Source of the DNA: Rehmannia glutinosa
Taxonomy: Eukaryota; Streptophyta; Magnoliopsida; Lamiales; Orobanchaceae
NCBI GenBank assembly: GCA_016081115.2
Contig: JABTTQ020003424.1
Span: 124,001-188,000, forward strand
Reading direction: 5' to 3'
Length of the DNA: 64,000 bases
Part shown: positions 11,523 through 22,538 of the stretch, piece after piece
How the letters are laid out: the number at the start of each line of letters is the position of its first letter
Position numbering within the stretch: position 1 is the stretch's first letter
The notes under the pieces: generated by a model
What the model was told of the DNA's origin: nothing
The model's input: only the letters and a program-made list of their open reading frames with translations
The model's database searches: none
Position numbers and translations under genes: made by a program

Positions 11523-14500
11523 ATGTCGATTCTTTGTTGTCTGCCCGTTCTCGAGTGTGTATACTGCCTAGCATGCACCCGGTGGGCGTATAAAAGGTGC
11601 CTACACAACGCGGCCCACGACAGTGAAACGTGGGCCCACGCCACATCCGAAGAATTCGAACCTGTCCCAAGGCTCTGCAAATACATCCTAGCCGTCTATG
11701 AGGACGATCTAAACCATCCACATTTTGAGCCTCTTCGAGGTTTTCATATTAATCCCGAATGTTTAATCATGAAAAGAAATTACAAGGATACACGTGGAAA
11801 ATCGCCCCCATACTTAATATACCTCGATCATGATCATGCCGATATAGTTCTCGCTATAAGAGGCCTTAATTTGGCCAAAGAGAGTGATTATGCAGTGTTG
11901 CTTGATAATAAGCTTGGGAAGAGGAAATTTGATGGAGGGTATGTTCACAACGGGCTTTTGAAAGCGGCCGGGTGTATTTTGAATGCGGAATGTGATGTTC
12001 TGAAGGAAATGGTCGAAAAATATCCGAATTACACGTTGACTTTCACCGGACATTCGTTAGGGTCGGGTGTGGCGGCACTAATGACAATATTGGTGGTGCA
12101 AAATCGCGAGAGGTTGGGGAATATTGAGAGGAAAAGGGTGAGGTGCTATTCTATTGCACCGGCGAGATGTATGTCGCTTAATTTGGCCGTGAGATACGCC
12201 GATGTCATCAATTCTGTTGTTCTTCAGGCAAGTTTGCTAAGGAGTTGTTTGCTTGTTCTACATTGAAAGTTCAACTTTTCTGTGTTTTATGAAATGTTAT
12301 AGCTGATTTGAAAGAGAGGGTTTTAGCAGCATCATTTTGTTTTTGGAACTTCCAATGTTATACCATGTTCTTATGATTTCTCTAAGTTTTATTTTCTAAG
12401 TGTAGATGATATATGAAGTTCACTCTTGCATAACGTTGCTAGTGAAGCTATATAGTTGGCATGCCCCATCGTTTAGAGCTAATTCATCCCTTTATTGCCG
12501 TGTACTTTGAACCTACACCGATCCATTTTTCGGTTTTATAGTTTTCTTGAGGGAAAAAGTAGGTAGACAATCAGACATGTGATTTCCGTTCCACTTTGTG
12601 TATTCCACTTCCTATTCATCTCCGTTGAATGATTGACATGTGTTTATATGTTAAACATGTGAAGTTGATTTTTAGATGTACTTACATGTGTTAATCATCA
12701 TCAACGGAGTGGAACAGGTAGTGGAATAAGAAATTTGATCCCGGACAAACAAGCTTAAGGAGTGTTTGCAAACTAAAAAAAAGTGATTCTCAACTTCTAG
12801 ATGGAAAAATAGTTGTTTTTTTGCATCAAGAAACTGAGAATCACTTTTTTTTTTTTTTAAATTTTGCAAACATTCCCAAAGTCTCAGGATGGAAATTGCT
12901 TATTACTGACCTGAGTTTGGCAAATGCTTTGTGCATAGACATTAGTTGCATTGGAATCTCAAAAAAGGTTTCATGTGGTTTTAGTGTTTCTGTTAGTATG
13001 ACAAAAATGAAAAACACCCCATGAAAAAAAAAAAAAAAAATTTGCATCATTCTGTTTAATTTTTATATTTCATGTTTTGAATATCATGTTCATCATGGCT
13101 TTGCTGTTTGATCCCATCTTCGTCTTACTTTAGTCTCGAAACATCAGTATAAAAGCAAAAACTTTTCTAGCTTGCAAGATCCAGAAGTTTTCCACTTCAA
13201 TTAATGATTTTTAAAAGTGAGTTGCAGAATTCAGACTATATGTTCATTTTTTCATGTGGATTTTGATATTATTACATGTGAGCAATGCATAAAGCTGTGG
13301 GACAGGTCTCAAAAGTTGCAAATAGATGATACCGAAATCAAAATTGTATAGTTTTTTGTTTTTATCGATTCATACATGATGTATGCATGCGTGAACATGT
13401 TGTATGAATACATATCATTTTTTTCAGATTAAACAAGGCACTTCTTTGCTGAAACAGGATGATTTCTTGCCTCGAACAGCAACTCCTTTGGAAGACATCT
13501 TCAAGTCACTTTTCTGGTAAAATAAACCGCACACCGTATTTCAAATCTCTACTCCAATTGAAGAATTATTTTTCACTCTTGCTTTTACTTGTTGAACAGT
13601 TTGCCATGCCAATTATGCCTAAGGTGCATGAGAGATACATGCATATCAGAGGAGAGGATGCTCAAAGATCCAAGACGGCTCTATGCACCCGGTCGCCTTT
13701 ATCACATTGTCGAAAGAAAACCTTTCAGGTGGATAAAGATATATACATTTCCTTTGAGAATGTCCGAAAAATGTCATTTAAACTAAGTTAATCATATAAC
13801 AGGAAGGCTAAGGGGGTGTTTGCAAACACTTAAAATAAGTGATTGTCAGCTTTTGGCTAAAAAAAGGTAGTTTTTAGTGTTTTCAAATGTCAAATTCTGA
13901 TTTTTATAATTTAATCAGAATCTAAAAGCAAGGGAGGGGTGCATTTTTACTTCTCATTCACCAAACACTATCTTTTTAACTTAATCAACTTTTAGCTTAT
14001 GTTAACACTATCAAATTCTAATTCTCGTCTTATTACAATTAATCACTTCTTTTAAAAATATAAGTCTTTGAAAACAGTCTTAAGTTACTGGTAATCTGGT
14101 ATTATGTATACTCATAACCCTCAAAATCAACGCAATGATATTTATAGCATATGTAATTGTGAATGTCTCAATTGGTAGAAAACGAGGGACATGACTATGC
14201 TCCTTCCATTCATACCGTCAATGTTCAACCTTCTGATAGGTGTTAACCTACAAACCATCTATCTTTGCTTCAAATAAAGTAAAAGCATATATTTTGGATC
14301 TGTATACCAAATAAGCAGTTTTATGTTTTTATTGCTTATGATTAATTATTGATTGTCTCTCTGAATATCCAAGTCCCGTTTTCTGAATTTAGATGCCGAA
14401 GATACCCTCCAGTTGTGAGGACGGCAGTGCCGGTGGATGGAAGATTTGAGCATATAGTTCTGTCTTGTAATGCCACTTCTGACCATGGCATTCTTTGCAT

Positions 14501-14528
14501 AGAGAGAGAAGCTCAAAGTGCTGTAGAA
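11523..14528 (+). CDS. Plant DAGL-like class 3 lipase, 3' exons missing
   Basis: Closest match from memory is Arabidopsis At3g14075, a mono-/diacylglycerol lipase-type alpha/beta hydrolase. Exons: 11523-12227 (residues 1-235), 13458-13516, 13600-13728 and 14393-14528; phases join perfectly to 343 residues. The start MSILCC is the family start. The nucleophile elbow GHSLGSG has Ser178. The presumed Asp is in LQDDFLPR (236-237), and the His in GRFEHIVLSCN (318) or the following SDH (329). The Cys-rich N-terminus may be membrane-associated. The first intron starts GCAAGT, a GC-AG intron. Exon 4 ends at a good donor (GTAAGT), but no following exon is recognisable before the Copia element or before the next gene at 30045. 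The usual C-terminal tail (over 100 residues) is therefore absent, and the gene is probably truncated. Confidence 0.9.
12759..12876. mobile_element. GGAGTGTTTGCAA MITE, copy 1 (lipase intron 1)
   Basis: Inverted termini GGAGTGTTTGCAAAC / GCAAACATTCC enclose complementary aagtgattctcaacttct and gagaatcactt arms. It is preceded by TTAA. A strong hairpin, non-coding. Confidence 0.65.
13812..14080. mobile_element. GGAGTGTTTGCAA MITE, copy 2 (lipase intron 3)
   Basis: Left end GGGGGTGTTTGCAAACAC, right end gaaaacagtct as the degenerate inverse, flanked by TAA on both sides. Contains aagtgattgtcagcttttgg and aatcacttctttt, as in the other copies. Confidence 0.6.
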
Positions 14529-14616
14529 GTAAGTTTTTCTTTCCTTTCAATGCATTTTAATTTAGTTGCTATGTTTATGAAGCAAGGTTTTGTATGTCTC
14601 GGAGGTTGCTTACTAA

Positions 14617-14995
14617 GGGAGTGTTTGCAATCACTACTGCTCTCAGAATAAGTGATTTATTGCATTAGAAGCAAAAGTAATTGAGTATCAGAAGTTGATA
14701 GTATTTGCAAATAAAAGCTAAAAGCTGGAAAAAATCAAAGTTGAAGCGCTTGGGGTTCAAATGAGCTTTTGGATAGAAAGACAAAACTACCCTTCTTATT
14801 ATTAGTAGGCCAATATTATATTTTTCAAATTTGAGGATAAGAATGTCAAAAGGATTTTTTTTATTTACAAAAATACCAAAAGCACTTTTCCAGAATCAGA
14901 AGCGACCCACCCCCAACTCTTAGATTGTTATTAAATGAATCAGAAGCAAAAGCAAAAGCCGATAATCACTTTTTTTAGTACTTGCAAACACTCTT
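14617..14995. mobile_element. GGAGTGTTTGCAA MITE, copy 3 (after last lipase exon)
   Basis: Termini GGGAGTGTTTGCAA / TTGCAAACACTCTT with TAA target duplication (14614-14616 and 14996-14998). Inner arms are aagtgatttattgca and gataatcactttt. TIRs and TSD fit a Harbinger-type MITE. Confidence 0.7.
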
Positions 14996-15282
14996 TAAAT
15001 ATATGTTTTCAGACATTCAGCTGTTTGTCCAATCCGAACACGAAATCACACGACAGTTTTGTTGCTTAATTTCTTACAACTTAATCATGTGGTGCAGTTT
15101 TTAAGATACTTGAAAATAATGTAATTTGCCTTCTGATTATTTAGCAAAAGTTTTTTTGAATACTCATCCCCTCTGCCCTTCCAAGTCATTGCACTTAGTA
15201 TTTGGAACCAGTTGAAGAGAATTGCATAAAGTTACAAAAATGCAATTCAGACATAAATCTTTCGTTCAATCCTGGGATAAAG

Positions 15283-15833
15283 ACAAATACTATCCTTGAG
15301 GTTTATTCTGATTACAAAAACCCAATTATATTTAAAAATCACAAATACTGCCTACATATGTTTCGTACCTATTGAGGTATGAGGCTGAATCTCAAGGGTT
15401 GTTTTTGTAGTTAACCTCGTAGATTTTTTCTATAATGTCATGGTTTACCTCAAATATTTGCATTTTTTTGCTGGTTTAATTACAAAATTACCCCTGAGGT
15501 TTAGTCTAATTACAAAAAAAATCCAGTTATCTTTTAAAATTACAAATACCCCCCTGACATTTAGGAATAATTACAAAAACACTCCTGAGGTTTGGTTGAT
15601 TACAAAAAAATCCAAACATGTTTCAAAATTACAAAAAACTCCTTGTTTCGTTTTGTCTTAAATTTAAGGAGTAATGAATATTTTTGCAAATGTCTTTGAA
15701 ATATTTTGCGAAAATCATGGGAAAAATGTATTACCGGAATCAAACCTCAAAATTTTTTTGTAATTTTCAAAGAACTCAGGTTTTTTTGTAATTAACCCAA
15801 ACAGAGGGGTATTTTTGTAATTATCCCTTAGTT
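15283..15833. repeat. GGGATAATTAC hairpin MITE, two joined copies
   Basis: A first partial copy (15283-15422) and a fuller one (15477-15833), with alternating attacaaaa, cctgaggttt and, inverted, ttttgtaattatccc. They lie between the last lipase exon and the Copia element. Confidence 0.65.
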
Positions 15834-16299
15834 TTATTACAATACACACTTGAAATGTGATGCAAGATTTTACTTTCATGTTGCATATTTCATAGTTTTA
15901 TAGGACCATTTTGATCTTACCCCTTGAAATGTGATGCATGTTTTTATAAATACAAATATTAATACAAACATGTTAATTTGTAAAATCTTCTATTAGTTCT
16001 ATAGATATTAACATCTAATTGATACCTTTCCTCATATGTTTAAGATCATTCTAGTGATTTAAAAAGAAATTATTTGAATAAGTAAATGTATTTATTTTGT
16101 TAGATTAACTTGTAGACATAATTATAAGAGAAAAATAAAATGAGAGAATTTCATAAAAAAGGATGTCTTCAACATTGATACAAGAAAAATACAATGACAA
16201 AACTAGATTGAGTGTTTGAAGATAAAGACCAGGTAAATGCTAAATGGAAAAATACAAAACTACCCTCATAACTAATAATTTTAATTCTAACATAACATC

Positions 16300-17705
16300 C
16301 CCAAAAACTTATGATGATGTAGTATAAATCATCAAACAGTTTGCCAACCAAAAAACAGCGTGGAATCGGAGGCGATTTGGTAAAAAATGCAATTTGTAAA
16401 GAGGATAAACTAAAGGGTAATTTTTCAAGGGTGCCATGTTGTAGATGGTGACGAGTGACATGACAATCAATCTCAACGTCTTAGTTCTTTCATGGAAAAG
16501 AACTCTAGTTATGAGTAATCCGAATAAGTATTTTTGTTATCGCAATGCTTGGGAGTAGGTGAGGACAAATGGACACCCATTGAAATAGTAATGCAAACTA
16601 TTTGGTGGTAGTTGAAGTTGCATATTTCATAGTGGATGAGCGAGAAACAACATTTTGTTTCTTGCTCTTCCAAAGATAAGAGAGTCACCAAGAAAAATAC
16701 AAAAACATGTTAATTTGTGGATTTTCTATTAGGATCACTAGATATTAACATCTAATATGCCTTTTCAACTCAATAGAGATGTGGATGGAAATAGATTTAA
16801 AAAGAAAAATAGTATCATGAATGTATCTCAAGATACGATTAACTTGTAGACAAAATGAATTAGTAAGGTAAATAACAAATTGACTCACAATATGAACAAC
16901 ATATGCAATATTTAGGCGTGTAATGGTTAGATAAACCAAACTCCCAACAATAGTGCGATATAAGGTAGGATCATGCAAATGTGTGCCATCAAGGTGAAGG
17001 TGAATACGACATTAAGTTCAAGAGGAGTATCAACATAAGTATCATTAAGGCGACGTAACGGTCAAATATATCAACAATGTACTTGATGTTGTGAAAGAAG
17101 ATAACCTCAAGGGGAGCGAGCTAACTCAATACCCAAGAAATATCGCAAAGGTCCCAGGTCTTTCATTTCAAAATGAGAGGTTAACTCGGATTTCAACAAT
17201 GCAATCCATCAACATCATCACCAAAGTGATAATCACATCATCAACATATAAGGACGGAAGAATAATACCATCACATGTAAGCTTGAAGAAAAGAGAATCA
17301 TGGTTACTAGAAGTAAAACCAAGTGAAGTTAAGCAACGGAGAATTTCTCAAACCATGCAGTGGAGCTTGTTTGAGACCATACATATGCTTTCTTAAGCTT
17401 ACAAACTTATTTGATTATGGGGAACACCGGGAGGTGGGGTCATGTACACTTTTTCTTGTAGGCTCACCATTCAAAAATGTATTTTTGACATCCAATGAGA
17501 TATATGCCATTTACGCACAGAAGAAACAATAATAAGTGTACGAACAATAGTCATCTTTGCAACTGGAGCAAATGTTTCCTTGTAATTCATACCATCTTGT
17601 TGTGAAAAACCTTTAGCAACCAATCGTACTTTATACCGCTCAACGAACCATCAAACTTTGTTTTAATTTTATAAACCAACGTGAACCAATTGCTTGTTTA
17701 CCTGG
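16300..17705 (-). pseudogene. Copia reverse transcriptase / RNase H fragment
   Basis: Reading the minus strand: GKQAIGSRWFIK at 17703-17665 (the usual start of Copia RT), SLDVKNTFLNG (about 17500-17465), intact YVDD at 17248-17237, DPTLYRTIVGSLVYLT (about 16975-16930), and near 16500 the RNase H-end motif with HERTK. The frame is broken many times. The 3' part runs into the PPT-like ggggatg and the LTR remnant at 16292. The upstream half of this gene lies across the solo LTR, at 19288 and beyond. Confidence 0.85.
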
Positions 17706-19287
17706 TGTTAGGAATTTTATTGTTTAGATTTTGATGAATGCCATGTAAAACTTAGAATAGAAAGTTGGCACCCAATTTTATTGTAAAATGCTTTGTAACA
17801 ATTTAAGTGGCCAAGTGAGTTAAGTCAACTACGCCCAACATGCAAGAAGACAATCAAGATGGAAGGAAGACTGTGTGAGACAACCGAGTATGGCAAGAAA
17901 GTAGAGGAACTCTATTTCAAAAGAAGCGGTGAGATGCGGCTAAGTGGAGTATCGGTCAAGTCAACTCGAGAAAAGCCAAGTCTCAAGTTGAAGTGACAGG
18001 GAGAGTCATCCAATGATTGGAAGTCGACTCTAAGTCATTTCGGGGAAAGCAAGGAAATGTTAATCAGTCGAGATAATCAGTAAAAGATCCGTTTACGTAA
18101 ATCAAGAGATTAACTTAAATAAGTAATATCTCCATACCACCTTTCTGAGTGCTTTCTTAAGTCAAAGCGTGCAAATGGAATAAACCAATGGGAAGCACTA
18201 CACCGTGTCGGAGAACTCTCAAACCATTCAAAAAGGTGAAAGAACAATTCATACGAGAAATGGCAATTCCAAGGATTATGGGGAACAAGACAAGCCAACG
18301 CACGCAAGTGACTTTCAAAAATAAGCTTATCTCTTCAACGGACAAATTTTTGAAAGACCACTATAAAAGGCTGAGGAATGACTACGAGAGAAGGTTACTT
18401 TGAACACGAACATTCAAGAAATCATTTAAACTATAAACTTAAATACTCTCAAATCATTCAAGATTAATCCTCAAGCCTACATTATGAAGTACATCAATCC
18501 AACACTTTTTATTGTGAAGGAAAGAGAACTTCAATCGGTTGAAGAGAAACTTTTGAAGAAAAAGGGTCTACATTCCACGAAGGATTGTAGGAAGGTTCAA
18601 GGTCGAACCAAGTCTTAAGCTTTTGGAGGGCTTCGTGATCAAATCCTTTAGGAGCTTGAGCAAGTGAGTTGTAGTAGCAAAGATGCAGTTGAGGAGAATA
18701 AGATGAAGAAGCCGAGTCGTAATGAGGAAGCGGTGAGTGATCAAGGCGTCTCGATCGAGTCCCAAAGGATCAAGTCAATTTGTGTGATCAAGACTTGATC
18801 AACGGATCTGTTACCACTTTGTAAACCGATCATTACCTAGTGGATTCCTCCGGGAGTTGGAGAAGAGAGGAGTAGAAAAATTACCCCATCTTCGAACCTC
18901 TATAAAAATTTCATTGTCATTTACATTTCAAAGCATTTTAATTCTGCATTATTAACGCTTATATCTGCGATAAATTTTCTATCCACTTGATAATTTATAA
19001 GTACTAAACCAAAACTAAACTTTGCTTTATCAAACTTAAGGGTGTTAAGTCTTCAACATTGAAAACAAAACCACAATCAAAGTTTATTTAGAATAACAAC
19101 AAGGAGTTATTCCATCAACGGCTCGGTTAGTGACATTTGAGAGATTAACTCTCTTGAGTGACTAAATTCATTGATCCATGGACAACGGTGTGTAGTATTA
19201 ACTCGAATATTTAAAAAGGACTAAATCGAAAATTTGGTAAGGTTTATTCAACCCCCTTCTAAATGTTTTACATTTCGGGACCTACCA
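17706..19287 (+). mobile_element. Probable solo LTR inserted in the Copia pol gene
   Basis: The pol reading frame stops at PP (19295 side) and resumes at GKQ (17703 side), so 1.58 kb has been inserted. Ends TGTTAGG / CCTACCA are near-perfect inverted repeats of TG...CA type. The target duplication is only imperfect (CCTGG left, TTTGG right). A TATA box (ctataaaagg, about 18361) and a pyrimidine-rich, retroelement-like end (caacccccttct) support an LTR in plus orientation. It contains no coding region. Confidence 0.6.
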
Positions 19288-20055
19288 TTTTGGTGGTATA
19301 GATACCAAGTCCCAAGTGTTTATTTTATGCAAAGCATAAAGTTCTTTCACATACATGACATGATGCCACATGGGATCAATAACTCCTCTTTATAGGAGCG
19401 TGGTTCAAATATGATGAATATAGGACAAAACGATGCAAAAGCAGGAGAATAAGATGAATAAGCAAAGTCGTAATCGAGTTGACTTACATGTACGTTGAGG
19501 ATATCGGGAGTACATGATCCACAATTTGAGGAAGCGATTGGGGTGCCGTAGGAGGATGTGGAGCAGAGGTATCGAGGATTCTCTAACAATATCGGAGAAT
19601 GGATCAATATATACATGATCAGATTTAAAGATGTTATGTGGACTAGAGGGGATAAAAAGAATGAAATATGCTCAAAAAGACACATGGCGAGACACATATA
19701 ACTTTTGAAACGGGATCAAAGCAACAATATCCCTTTTGACCTTCACCATATCCAAAAAATACACAAATTTTCCTAATGCACTGTGGAAGCTAACTTACGT
19801 GTTCAACATGAGGACGAAGAACAAAACATGCACAACCAAAGACTCGCAAGGAATAATAACTATGAGTGTAACCATAAACGGAATGGTGACAAACCGGATG
19901 TAATAGATGATGGAATTCTATTGATACAATGGACAACAGTAAGCACAACTTCCCCCCAAAATTCATTTGGAATAGAACTCGATAGTAAGAGAGAGCGAGC
20001 AGTTTCAATATGGTAGACAAAAACAAGATTTAATGTAACCTGAATCACACAATTG
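19288..20055 (-). pseudogene. Copia integrase C-terminus to RT junction
   Basis: The minus strand reads LLSSSIPNEFWGEVV, then LRVFGCACFVL (typical end of the Copia integrase core and GKEY-like region), then ELYALHKINTWDLVSIPP, the conserved RT entry, ending at the solo LTR. The HHCC zinc finger and catalytic D,D of integrase are missing between here and the protease fragment. A short duplication (acaaaaacaagatttaatgt at about 20019 and 20058) marks the deletion site. Confidence 0.8.
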
Positions 20056-20079
20056 GCTAACAAAAACAAGATTTAATGT

Positions 20080-21034
20080 AAGATAAAAAATATGGTAGAC
20101 ATGCGGAAGAGACAAGTGAGGTGTGGCTACAGATCCTATTCCTGCTAAGGGTGATAAAGTACCATCAGTAGTAACAACATGTTTAACATTTATGGGTGAC
20201 ATGGAAGTAAAACATGATGTATCAGGGGACATTATGATGAAAAGCTCCACAATATAATACCCATATAGAAGATGATGTACCTGACGAGCTCGGAGTTGAC
20301 AAACCAGAGGCAGACAAAACATGAGATGAGGCAAGAAATTTCTGAAATTGTTTGGCAATTGTGTCCATCGAAGGTTGAGTAGAGGTAAGAGTATCAGTCA
20401 TCACAAAATCTGATGAGGGTATAGGTGCAACAATACGAGTCTGTGGAGGTGGCCTAAAAGCACGTTGATTTGTATGAACAAACTGATTTTGTTTTGGCCG
20501 TGGAAATCGTTGTTGAAAGTGTTGTTGTCCTCCTTTATTCAACTCGGGACATTGAGCCTTACATTGTCCTGGTTGTTACAGTAGCTACATTCGTCATCAA
20601 CGACCTTGGGGTGAGGCCTGATGAAAGGAACAAAAGATGGACGATTTGGCGGCACAACAAGAACAGATGAAGTAGGAATATGAAGTACTCATCTCCCTGC
20701 TTGAGACTTTAGGCACAATTCCTCAGCTAACGATTCACTAACAACGGAATCAACATATGGTAGTTGATTATGATACAATATATTCCCACGAAGAGACTCA
20801 AAATCATCCCGAAGAGCCATCAAAAATTGAACCAATCTTTGCTCCTCTCTACGAGCAATATAAGGGGCAAATGCGCGAAGTTCAAGAGATTCAGTAAGGG
20901 CTAATTGATCCCAAAGATCAGTCATAGCAGAATAAAATTCTTGCACAATCATATTTGTTTGCTGGAGAGCTCGGATATCTATTTCCAACTGGTACTGTTT
21001 AGCAAAATTCGATTGAGTATTTATTCAACCGCTC
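20080..21034 (-). pseudogene. Copia gag C-terminal half, zinc knuckle and protease fragment
   Basis: From 20988 down: a gag UBN2-like segment (MTDLWDQLALTE, then RLVQFLMALRDDFESLR). Near 20600-20545 is a CCHC knuckle interrupted by a frameshift (CSYCNNQ, then QCKAQCPE). At about 20260-20225 the protease site W(V)LDSGA is degraded to WVLYCGAFHH. PINVKHVVTT and LSLPHVYHI follow. Gag is cut at the 21035 target site; its N-terminal half resumes at 28860. Confidence 0.85.
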
Positions 21035-21039
21035 CAAAT
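21035..21039. repeat. Left target-site duplication CAAAT
   Basis: Identical CAAAT at 28855-28859 on the other side of the nested element. The two copies interrupt the old Copia gag gene and prove a single 7.8 kb insertion. Confidence 0.9.
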
Positions 21040-22526
21040 TGTAAGTCCAAGCGGCTACGATAATCTAGAGGGGGGGTGAATAGATTATCTCCATCTTTTC
21101 GATTTCGCCCTCTTTTTAACAATCGAATGCTCAAACAAATTAATGAAGGTGCGGAATGTAAACAACACACGTCGATTTAAAGAGGTTCAACCCACCTAGG
21201 GCCTAATCCTCTACCACCCCAAAGATATCAGGGATGGATTTCGAAAAGAAAAAGAATTTTATTAATTACCAAAATTAATACAAATTCAACTTACAACACC
21301 TTGAAGAGCACCACACTCTTCTTCAACACCACCTTTGAGATTACCACAATCTCACTTGAAGATTACCACAATCTTCAAGCGGCACCTTGTGAAGATTACC
21401 ACAATCTTCACCCTTCAAGAAACACCACACTTTTCAACACCTCAACAAGAAGATTACCACAATCTTCTTACACCTAACACCTAGTTCACCCAAGTGTGTT
21501 CTTACCACAGAACACTCACAAGGATATCTTGTGTTTGAATGCGACCACAAATTCAAGATTACAACTCGATAATTGATAATACAATAGAGTGCAAGTGTAA
21601 TCAAGAATAGCATAGACCTCAAAAATGTGAAAGTGAATAGCTAGGCAAATTACAACAAGAAATAAGACAATGTAAGAACAAATGTATTCTTGAGTGTATC
21701 TTGTTGTGTTGTAGTTTTCTCTCTTGTTGTGTTGCTTCAATTCTTCCTCTATTTATAGAAGATGTCTTGTACATGATAGGCTCCTCTTGGGGACATGAAT
21801 TCGTAAAAAATTGCAAGACAATTGAAGAAAAGAGTCATTAGAAATCAATCCCACAAATTAAGGAAATATGTCTTTGCACAACGGTTACATTTTTTTGTCA
21901 AACTTAAGAAGCGACGTGTCGCGCACAAATAGACGTTAGAAAATGAGAATATAAATTTACAGGCGGCCGTCGACGTAGGGTTCGACGGTCGTCCCTTACT
22001 TCAACCGGTCGCACAACTTCAAAAAACGAAGGGCAAATGTTCTGTTTCAATTTTTGCTCCAGTCACCGGTCGCCCAAGGGGGTCGACCAGGTCGACGCCA
22101 CCGGTTGCCCTATAGGGCGACGGTTGCCTGACCATTTTAAAGCAAACATGAAGTTTTTTTGTTTTTCTCAACTTTCAGTGCGGGTTGCTATACTATCTGG
22201 CGTGACCGGTTGACCTCAAAACAAAAGTGTTGTCCAATTTTATATCGAAAATAGACTTCAAGAAATACTCGAAAAATAGTGAAAACATTTTATACCGATC
22301 GGGAGTATTAGGACAATATTTAGAAACATTGTTTTGGTGTAAAAATACATTAACAGAAAATCATTAAAAGTGTTGTCCAATTTTGTCGAAAATAAAACTT
22401 GAAGTTATACTCCGGAAAATATTAAAACCATTTTAAATCATTTAGGAGTATTTGGACAACCTTTAAAACCATTGTTTTGGTATAAAACAAAATCATCAAA
22501 ATCATGATAAAACCATTTATCAAACA
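21040..22526 (-). repeat. 3' LTR of the gag-only Copia element
   Basis: Plus-strand ends TGTAAGTCC...ATCAAACA. A TATAAATA box lies on the minus strand at 21757-21750. Tandem gattaccacaatctt units fill 21345-21465. A GC-rich block at 21960-22215 holds repeated CCGGT(C/T)GCCC words. Confidence 0.92.
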
Positions 22527-22538
22527 ATCCCCCTTTTT
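22527..22538 (-). other. Polypurine tract
   Basis: Minus strand AAAAAGGGGGAT directly abuts the LTR start TGTTTGAT. It primes plus-strand DNA synthesis in LTR elements. Confidence 0.8.

Noticed and set aside
11461..11721. Minus-strand open frames opposite the first lipase exon
   Set aside because: Shadows of the strongly conserved plus-strand coding sequence.
15980..16135. Similarity of 15980-16135 to 16720-16860 as possible LTR pair
   Set aside because: The second copy lies in the RT/RNase H coding region of the old Copia, so this is a fragment of a related copy or local duplication, not LTRs.
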